Source of the DNA: Candidatus Eiseniibacteriota bacterium
GTDB lineage: Bacteria; Arandabacterota; Arandabacteria; Arandabacterales; Arandabacteraceae
DNA: 12,329 nucleotides
Reading direction: 5' to 3'
Assembly: GCA_030592245.1 (NCBI GenBank)
Contig: JAUVJV010000024.1
Location: 1-12,329, forward strand
This document shows positions 8,369 to 12,329 of the stretch, one piece after another. Position numbers and translations under genes: made by a program. Below the pieces are notes generated by a model. The model saw nothing but the letters and a program-made list of their open reading frames with translations. It had not been told where the DNA came from and made no database searches. Each line of letters starts with the position of its first letter. Within the stretch, counting starts at the first letter, position 1.

Positions 8369-8779
8369 CTAATTGCCTCCCACTTCCTGGATCACGATGA
8401 CATCATCCCAGTCGAGGGAGGTCATACCGAGATCGGCCTCGGCCAGGGCGGCGATTCGCGTTCGCGCCCCAAGGCGAGTGACTTCGCAGGCAAGTATCTC
8501 CGATCTCTTCTGGATCAAGTCCAGTTTCCTCGCGAGGGTGATGTTCTCCCTGAGCATTGACTCCACCACAAGTCTCTCCCAGGTGTAAACAAGGCCTGAA
8601 ACGGTGGCTATGACGATCAACAGCAACCCAAACAGGAGCGACCGACCCGTGCGCGTGATTCCGTCTGCCCTGCCCAGTGTCTCTTCTTTTTTGCCCTCTC
8701 GAAGCGGCGCTTGCATTTTCGGATTCCTGCGCACAGGAGTCGGCCACTCCTGTGCCCCTGGGTTGTCGTCCTTTTTCAC
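8369..8779 (-). CDS. ftsL: FtsL-like bitopic cell-division protein (GTG start)
   Basis: Small divisome protein of 136 residues. FtsL proteins share little sequence, so the call rests on architecture and position between rsmH and ftsI. There is a hydrophilic, basic cytoplasmic tail of about 46 residues, then one membrane segment (about 47-66, LLFGLLLIVIATVSGLVY). A charged heptad-like helix follows (about 68-112), then the typical ending A-ADLGM--LDWDDVIVI (113-130). By family knowledge FtsL forms a coiled coil with FtsB/DivIC and helps activate FtsW-FtsI. The start is GTG, overlapping the rsmH stop as GTGA. The cytoplasmic tail is long and rich in Lys, Arg and Pro compared with E. coli FtsL. 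The stop abuts the ftsI start with no gap. Confidence 0.87.
   Translation of the reverse strand: MKKDDNPGAQEWPTPVRRNPKMQAPLREGKKEETLGRADGITRTGRSLLFGLLLIVIATVSGLVYTWERLVVESMLRENITLARKLDLIQKRSEILACEVTRLGARTRIAALAEADLGMTSLDWDDVIVIQEVGGN
8376..8381 (-). promoter_or_regulatory. Ribosome-binding site for the ftsI GTG start
   Basis: GGGAGG on the minus strand ends 7 nt before the GTG at 8368, inside the last codons of ftsL. It supports GTG as the ftsI start even though no ATG is available near the family-typical N-terminus. Confidence 0.7.
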
Positions 8780-9726
8780 ATCTTCTCAACCACCCTGATT
8801 TTCGCACTGCGCGCCGAGGGATTCCGTCCAATCTCACCGGCGGTCGGCGATAACGGTTTTGGAGTTACGAGTCTGAATACGGCTGCCTTGCCGCAATCAC
8901 ATACGATTCTTCCCGGTGGACACACACACTTCCCCGAGAGCCTCCTGAAATACCGTTTGACTATGCGATCCTCCTCCGAGTGGTAAGAGATGATACATGC
9001 CCGCCCTCCGGCCGCCATGACCTGCGGCAGGTGACCGAGCGCTTTCACCAGATTCTCAAGCTCACAGTTGACCCGTTCCCGGATTGCCAGAAAAGTCCTG
9101 GCCATGGACTTTGCCGCCTTGATCTTCACGACAGACTTAACAGCACGGGCCAGGTCCAGCGTGGTCTTCAGCCGGCCCTCGTCCCTTCTCCTTATGACCA
9201 CCCGGGCAATCCTCTTCGCGTTGGCCCTTTCACCGAACTGCACAAGCAGGCTCCTGAGCTCATTCGCATCGATAACAGCAAGAAACGAGCCCGCAGTCAC
9301 GGTGCCGGCCTGATCGAATCTCATGTCGAGATCACCCTCCCGGTCGAAGCTGAACCCCCTACCAGGTGTGACGATCTGGAGCTTCGAGATTCCACAATCT
9401 ATCAGGAGGGCATCGACCTTGCCTAGCAAACGCTCGGGCAGTGCCAGATCGAGCTCGCTGAAGTTCATTCTCTTCAAGACCACTCTCTCCCCAAACCGCG
9501 ACAGCCTCTCCCCCGCGAGGCGAAGAGCGTCACGGTCAAGATCCAATCCATACAGAACACTCTGCTGAGGGGCAGCGTCCAGCAACCTGGCCGCGTGTCC
9601 GCCGGCGCCGACTGTGCAGTCCACCACGAGCCGCGTCGACCGGTTTACCAGCAATCCGGCGATCTCTTCCGCCATCACCGGTTCGTGCCATACGTCATGC
9701 CCCTCCACAGAGCTTTCGATAGTCAT
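8776..9726 (-). CDS. rsmH: 16S rRNA (cytosine-1402-N4)-methyltransferase RsmH, divergent motifs
   Basis: SAM-dependent methyltransferase expected to N4-methylate C1402 of 16S rRNA in the ribosomal P site. It has 316 residues, the normal length. Recognisable blocks: HEPVMAEEI at 14-22; SAM-binding DCTVGAGGHAARLL at 36-49; GLDLDRDAL at 60-68; RGFSFDREGDLDMRFD at 123-138; the GERANAKRIARVVI block at 165-178; RTFLAIRERVNCELE at 210-224; GGRACIISYHSEEDRIVKRYF at 240-260; a Cys cluster C267, C269, C276, C278; and NPSARSAKIRVVEK at 302-315. Several signatures differ from the usual forms: DCGISKLQI instead of DLGVSS-QL, RTFLAIR instead of RTFQALR, and YHSEEDR instead of FHSLEDR. The fold and dcw position still make the call secure. 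The ATG at 9726 follows the mraZ TAA with no spacer. Confidence 0.93.
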   Translation of the reverse strand: MTIESSVEGHDVWHEPVMAEEIAGLLVNRSTRLVVDCTVGAGGHAARLLDAAPQQSVLYGLDLDRDALRLAGERLSRFGERVVLKRMNFSELDLALPERLLGKVDALLIDCGISKLQIVTPGRGFSFDREGDLDMRFDQAGTVTAGSFLAVIDANELRSLLVQFGERANAKRIARVVIRRRDEGRLKTTLDLARAVKSVVKIKAAKSMARTFLAIRERVNCELENLVKALGHLPQVMAAGGRACIISYHSEEDRIVKRYFRRLSGKCVCPPGRIVCDCGKAAVFRLVTPKPLSPTAGEIGRNPSARSAKIRVVEKM

Positions 9727-10197
9727 TTATTCCCGCAACGCCGAGCCGTTGCTGTTGAGTTGATCCTCTATCTCTTCAAGCACGTCCTCCAGCGGGACGT
9801 CCTGCTTCTTCATATATGCCTTGTGAGTGCCGGGATTCCAGAGTTCGAGATGATCGATCTGGCCGACTATCAGCACCTGTTTCTTGATGCCAATGCTCTT
9901 CAAGAGGTCGGGCGGGATCAGGATCCTGTTGTGAGCGTCCATCTTGCACTGCACCGCCCCTCCCAGAATCAGCCGCTTGTAGTACCTGCCCTGACGCTTG
10001 TTGGGAAGATTCCTCAAGACCCTTATGCGCCGGTTCCACTCATCAAGCGGGTAGACATCGAGACATCCCTCGGGCCCGCGCGAGACTATGAAGGTGTTCT
10101 CCGCAGAGGCCGCAAGGCCCTGCCTGAGCGGGGCAGGAATATTGAAACGTCCCTTGTCGCTAACCGAAAATATGTGGGAACCCACAAACTGAGACAA
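9727..10197 (-). CDS. mraZ: MraZ transcriptional regulator of the dcw cluster (TTG start)
   Basis: AbrB/SpoVT-like DNA-binding protein with two tandem half-sites, SVSDKGRFNIPAPLR (11-25) and KMDAHNRILIPPDLL (85-99). These correspond to the D-KGR--IP and D--GRI-IP signatures of the family. It has 156 residues, with a charged C-terminal extension (about 129-156, rich in Asp and Glu). In other bacteria MraZ rings bind spaced GGG-containing direct repeats upstream of mraZ and repress the cluster. A matching array lies just upstream here. The start is TTG: it places FVG at the usual N-terminal position, AAGGAG lies 10 nt upstream, and an in-frame TAG lies seven codons upstream. The GTG codon for residue 5 is less likely because it would trim the conserved start and lies too far from the ribosome-binding site. 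Confidence 0.95.
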   Translation of the reverse strand: MSQFVGSHIFSVSDKGRFNIPAPLRQGLAASAENTFIVSRGPEGCLDVYPLDEWNRRIRVLRNLPNKRQGRYYKRLILGGAVQCKMDAHNRILIPPDLLKSIGIKKQVLIVGQIDHLELWNPGTHKAYMKKQDVPLEDVLEEIEDQLNSNGSALRE

Positions 10198-10207
10198 TGC
10201 CGCTTCA

Positions 10208-10213
10208 CTCCTT
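10208..10213 (-). promoter_or_regulatory. Ribosome-binding site of mraZ
   Basis: AAGGAG on the minus strand, 10 nt before the TTG at 10197. The spacing is slightly long. It is the only good Shine-Dalgarno match near the conserved MraZ N-terminus, and an in-frame stop (TAG) lies just upstream, so it supports the TTG start. Confidence 0.65.
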
Positions 10214-10217
10214 ATCT

Positions 10218-10252
10218 AGCCAATTTAGCCCGCAATGAACCATAACGCCCCA
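10218..10252 (-). promoter_or_regulatory. Putative MraZ operator: four G-rich pentamers at exact 10-bp spacing
   Basis: Reading the minus strand, TGGGG (10252-10248), TGGTT (10242-10238), CGGGC (10232-10228) and TGGCT (10222-10218) begin exactly 10 nt apart. They lie between the -10 element and the mraZ ribosome-binding site. E. coli MraZ is known to bind direct TGGGN repeats separated by 5 nt just after its promoter, the same 10-nt period and position. Only the first box fits TGGGN fully; the others match in part. Binding by this MraZ is inference. Confidence 0.6.
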
Positions 10253-10254
10253 CC

Positions 10255-10283
10255 AACGTATCAGTGAGCCCTGGGGTTGTCAA
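10255..10283 (-). promoter_or_regulatory. Sigma-70-type promoter for the dcw operon
   Basis: A perfect -35 hexamer TTGACA (10283-10278) is followed after exactly 17 nt by TACGTT (10260-10255), which keeps the TA---T positions of the -10 consensus. An A-run (10293-10288) lies just upstream of the -35. Transcription would start near 10248, over the first putative MraZ box, giving a leader of about 50 nt before mraZ. The -10 is weak (3 of 6), so the exact hexamer is less sure than the -35. Confidence 0.6.
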
Positions 10284-10500
10284 GCGCTTTTTTGCCGAAA
10301 ATGGTAGCAAATTGACGAATTTTATCGTCTATCGCAGGAGGGCTGAGCGACCAGCCGCCGGAGGCGTAACTGATGCAATATCAAGGGTTACCTCTCCCAT
10401 CCACCTACGCATATAAAGGAAAGGATAAAAGGAACGAAGATGAAGACCCGTTTTGGACAGGCTGAGGCGAGCTCCCAACTGGATGTTTGAGGGGGCAAGG
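10284..10500. other. Intergenic stretch with no gene
   Basis: No credible coding region was found; the open frames crossing it lack ribosome-binding sites and family-like sequence. Near 10341-10366 there are two short adjacent inverted repeats: GGCTG/CAGCC with a 6-nt loop (10341-10356) and CGCC/GGCG with a 3-nt loop (10356-10366). They could be a worn REP-like element, but the stems are only 4-5 bp. The part around 10410-10450 is richer in A and T. No convincing second promoter was seen. Confidence 0.5.
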
Positions 10501-10593
10501 AGGGGACAGCGCCCTCTCTGCATTCCCTCAAAAAGGGACAGAAAGGGGGGGACAAAAAGGGGACAGCGCCCTCCTAAAAAGGGCGCTGTCCCC
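10501..10593. repeat. Direct plus inverted repeat cluster, REP/BIME-like
   Basis: The 16-mer aggggacagcgccctc occurs at 10501-10516 and again, identically, at 10558-10573. Its 13-nt core ggggacagcgccc then recurs inverted at 10581-10593. Between the direct copies are further GGGACA-type units at 10535-10540 and 10547-10553, separated by A-runs. GGGGACAG-type palindromes are familiar from intergenic REP-like elements often linked to Y1 (IS200/TnpA_REP) transposases, though no transposase lies in this window. The first copy could also pair with the inverted copy, giving alternative hairpins. Confidence 0.75.
10554..10593 (-). terminator. Rho-independent-type terminator after the acyltransferase gene
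   Basis: On the minus strand, GGGGACAGCGCCC (10593-10581) and GGGCGCTGTCCCC (10571-10559) form a perfect 13-bp stem with a 9-nt loop (10580-10572), immediately followed by TTTTT (10558-10554). It begins 20 nt after the acyltransferase stop. The structure fits intrinsic termination of the surface-protein/acyltransferase unit before the dcw promoter. It is also part of the repeat cluster, so its terminator role may be secondary. Confidence 0.6.
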
Positions 10594-10612
10594 CATTCCC
10601 CTATTCGGTATT

Positions 10613-11140
10613 TTACTCGGGGCGCTCGCCGATCTTGCGCGCCGGCACCCCCGCCACGATGGCGTAAGGTTCCACGTTCCGCGTGACCACGGCACCGGCT
10701 CCAACCTGGCTCCCTCTCCCAACCGTAACACCCGGCAGGATGATGGAGCCCAAGCCCAGATCGCAATCGCTCTCGATGGTGACCCTGGCAAACTCAAGGT
10801 CGCACAACAGCACGGGGACCTTCCGCCCTTCCTCCCCGTGCCTGGAGGACATGATCTTCACGCCCGGCCCGATTCCGACCCTTGAGCCGATCTCGATGCC
10901 GCCGGCGCTGTTGAAGTAACAGAACTGGCCGATCCAGGTATCATCACCGATCACCAATTCGCCGCGATCGTATCCTCGCAGAATGGCATAGTGCCCGATG
11001 TATACATTGGAGCCGATTCGCACGCACTCCGGCTTGAGGATCAGAGCTCCCTTCTCGACGACGACATTCTCGCCGACGGAAGCGAGGTCGGAGAGCCCAA
11101 AGTCCCCATCTCCACATGAGATTGCCCGGAATTCCCGCAA
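10613..11140 (-). CDS. Left-handed beta-helix O-acyl/acetyltransferase (WbbJ/LacA-like, hexapeptide repeats), TTG start
   Basis: A 175-residue protein with clear hexapeptide-repeat turns: RIGSNVYIGHYAI (41-53), LVIGDDTWIGQF (62-73), GIEIGSRVGIGPGVKI (81-96) and a second run VTIESDCDLGLGSIILPGVT (120-139) into VGRGSQVGAGAVVTRNV (140-156). It ends with the family-typical YAIVAGVPARKIG (159-171). His101 in SSRH sits where LacA/WbbJ relatives carry the catalytic His. The usual role is acetyl transfer from acetyl-CoA to a sugar of surface polysaccharide or O-antigen; the acceptor cannot be told from sequence. The TTG start follows the upstream gene's stop by 3 nt with GAGG at good spacing, and an in-frame TGA just upstream rules out a longer form. 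It is followed by the terminator-like hairpin. Confidence 0.9.
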   Translation of the reverse strand: MREFRAISCGDGDFGLSDLASVGENVVVEKGALILKPECVRIGSNVYIGHYAILRGYDRGELVIGDDTWIGQFCYFNSAGGIEIGSRVGIGPGVKIMSSRHGEEGRKVPVLLCDLEFARVTIESDCDLGLGSIILPGVTVGRGSQVGAGAVVTRNVEPYAIVAGVPARKIGERPE

Positions 11141-11143
11141 GTG

Positions 11144-12328
11144 TCACCTCACTATTACGATTTTCCGGTTAAGGCTATCACGCTTCCAGGAAACTTTCAC
11201 GAAGTAAATTCCACTGGACACCTCCGCGTCCAACTTGTTCCTGCCGTTCCAGTGGAACTCATGGAATCCGGGTTCGAGCTCTCCGCTGTGGATCTGTCTC
11301 AAATGACGCCCGCGGACATCGAACACATCGACGCTGAACACCTCATTGGTCTGCGTCGAGGGTATGCCGAGTCTGATGCCGATAGTCGATACCGCCGGGT
11401 TGGGATATCCAGCCAGGCTCACCCTGGCCGGGAACACTTCTTCGTCACCCGGGTCGACGCCGGCCCTCGAAGGGCCGCGGTAGAGCCCGCTATTATAGAG
11501 ATCATGGTTCATCCTGGACCATTCCATGGCGCTATCGCTGTATGGAGTGGAGCAGTCGAACACGTGGACCAGCGCGTCATAGCCTGCAACAACGACCTCC
11601 ACATCACCATCGTTATCGAGGTCACCCAGGCTCGGCGTGGCGTAGAGCTCATATTCCATGTTGCGCGGCCAGCCATTTACGGGGGTGCCATCAGTATGCC
11701 AGGCATACACTAGTCCGTTGCTGGAGACAGCCACGATATCGGGCAGGCCATCACCCGAGATGTCTCCCACCACCGGAGAGGCGAAGAAGTCACCCGCAAC
11801 AGTTTTGGGCCAACCGGGCCTCGTGTTGCCCATGTCGTCCAATACGAAAACGCTCGCGCTGTCGTCGAAGTCCCCGCGGTGGGATCCGATCACGATATCC
11901 AGCCTGCCGTCAGAGTCCAGATCCGCCAGCGCCGGAGACGCGTAGATGTTACCATCCAGGCTTCTCGGCCACCCGCTCTGCATGGACCCATCGTCATTGT
12001 ACACTTTGACCGCGCGGTTGAAGACAGTACCGCAGACGATCTCCAGGTCACCGTTATTGTCCACATCACCTACTGCAACCGAACCGTACACTGCGCCCGG
12101 GGAGGCAAACAGGCCGGTCGAATCAAGGAAACCCGTGCCGTCATGGTGCCAGGCATAGAGATTGCCGCCCATCGTGCCCACGATGATCTCGACATCACCG
12201 TCATCGTCGAGATCGGCGAGCGCGGGCGAACCATACACGGAGCCACTGCCCTGGGCAAAGAAACCATTGCCCTGAAGGTATCCGGTGCCATCGTGATGCA
12301 TGACGTACACCTGCCCGTAGGTGTTCGC
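11144..12328 (-). CDS. Secreted FG-GAP/VCBS beta-propeller protein with FlgD-Ig/T9SS-type C-terminal domain, N-terminus cut by window edge
   Basis: The 394 visible residues are open to the right edge. They begin inside repeats of about 50-60 residues, each carrying a calcium-loop-like motif: DLDDDGD (39-45), DVDNNGD (88-94), DLDSDGR (136-142), DISGDGLPD (189-197) and DLDNDGD (236-242). These alternate with YAWH-DGT and SGWP/NGWP strands, as in FG-GAP/VCBS propellers. A segment EWSRMNHDLYNSGLY (269-283) ends the propeller. The last 90 or so residues (about 302-394) form a domain with YPNP (308-311), VDVFDVRGR, WNGR, SSGIYFVKV and a basic end RKIVIVR. This matches the FlgD-Ig or type IX sorting class of C-terminal domain found in FCB bacteria. 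The protein is inferred to be exported and surface-bound or released; its ligand is unknown. The GTG at 12310 is not taken as the start, because the repeat continues upstream. Confidence 0.88.
   Translation of the reverse strand, partial: ANTYGQVYVMHHDGTGYLQGNGFFAQGSGSVYGSPALADLDDDGDVEIIVGTMGGNLYAWHHDGTGFLDSTGLFASPGAVYGSVAVGDVDNNGDLEIVCGTVFNRAVKVYNDDGSMQSGWPRSLDGNIYASPALADLDSDGRLDIVIGSHRGDFDDSASVFVLDDMGNTRPGWPKTVAGDFFASPVVGDISGDGLPDIVAVSSNGLVYAWHTDGTPVNGWPRNMEYELYATPSLGDLDNDGDVEVVVAGYDALVHVFDCSTPYSDSAMEWSRMNHDLYNSGLYRGPSRAGVDPGDEEVFPARVSLAGYPNPAVSTIGIRLGIPSTQTNEVFSVDVFDVRGRHLRQIHSGELEPGFHEFHWNGRNKLDAEVSSGIYFVKVSWKRDSLNRKIVIVR
11147..11150 (-). promoter_or_regulatory. Ribosome-binding site for the acyltransferase TTG start
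   Basis: GAGG on the minus strand ends 6 nt before the TTG at 11140 and overlaps the last codons of the preceding surface-protein gene. It supports TTG initiation and coupled translation of the pair. Confidence 0.6.
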
Positions 12329-12329
12329 A

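Noticed and set aside
10331..10380. Possible small RNA or mobile repeat remnant in the mraZ upstream region
   Set aside because: Stems are only 4-5 bp and no promoter-terminator pair frames it, so it is noted only as part of the intergenic stretch.
10501..10593. CRISPR-like array
   Set aside because: Only two direct copies of 16 nt, one inverted copy and no regular spacers; a REP-like element fits better.
10329..10797. Minus-strand open frames (10329-10766 and 10528-10797) crossing the intergenic repeat region
   Set aside because: They run through the repeat cluster and out of frame through the acyltransferase gene, with low-complexity composition and no recognisable domain.
10453..10885. 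Plus-strand frames across the GGGGACAG repeats
   Set aside because: The translation is a by-product of repeats and antisense of the acyltransferase; no ribosome-binding site or homologous motif was seen.
134..12158. Many plus-strand open frames of 60-290 codons across the window
   Set aside because: They lie antisense to well-supported minus-strand genes, have no family-like motifs and are rich in Arg, Pro, Ser and His, as expected from GC-rich shadow frames.
1..12329. A new defence, secretion or mobile system
   Set aside because: All genes belong to the dcw cluster or to known surface-protein and acyltransferase families; no nuclease, integrase, toxin-antitoxin or unknown conserved gene set is present.

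Overview
The window is a stretch of bacterial chromosome in which every supported gene lies on the minus strand, so genes read from right to left. It is mostly a canonical division and cell wall (dcw) cluster in the order mraZ, rsmH, ftsL, ftsI, murE, murF, mraY, murD, ftsW, and the last gene runs off the left edge. Upstream of it, at the right end, is a two-gene unit: a large extracellular repeat protein (cut by the right edge) and a hexapeptide-repeat acyltransferase. A gap of about 410 bp separates the two units. It holds a hairpin with a T-run, a direct and inverted repeat cluster, a strong -35 promoter element and a 10-bp-periodic array that looks like MraZ operator boxes.

Organism. The GC-rich sequence, meso-diaminopimelate-type MurE, PASTA-tailed FtsI, and above all the secreted FG-GAP protein ending in a FlgD-Ig/type IX-sorting-like domain suggest an uncultured member of the Fibrobacterota-Chlorobiota-Bacteroidota (FCB) superphylum or a neighbouring candidate phylum (Eisenbacteria, Latescibacterota, Krumholzibacteriota or Fermentibacterota-like). 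This is inference from domain content; no 16S or ribosomal marker is present.

Layout. At 10284-12328 are the surface protein gene, the acyltransferase 3 nt behind it, a terminator-like hairpin and repeats. At 10198-10283 are the dcw promoter, putative MraZ boxes and mraZ ribosome-binding site. At 1-10197 are nine dcw genes packed with no spacer over 1 nt. Junctions: mraZ/rsmH 0 nt, rsmH/ftsL 4-nt overlap, ftsL/ftsI 0 nt, ftsI/murE 4-nt overlap, murE/murF 14-nt overlap, murF/mraY 1 nt, mraY/murD 4-nt overlap, murD/ftsW 8-nt overlap. This indicates a single translationally coupled operon.

How the genes work together. MraZ is the likely operon repressor and RsmH modifies 16S rRNA. MurD, MurE and MurF build the UDP-MurNAc-pentapeptide, MraY moves it to the lipid carrier, and FtsW (glycosyltransferase) with FtsI (transpeptidase) polymerise and cross-link septal peptidoglycan, with FtsL as part of the activating complex.

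I see no new defence, mobile or metabolic system. The points most worth a second look are the periodic mraZ leader, the repeat/terminator cluster, three TTG starts, the divergent RsmH signature motifs and a Gly/His-rich insertion in MurE.
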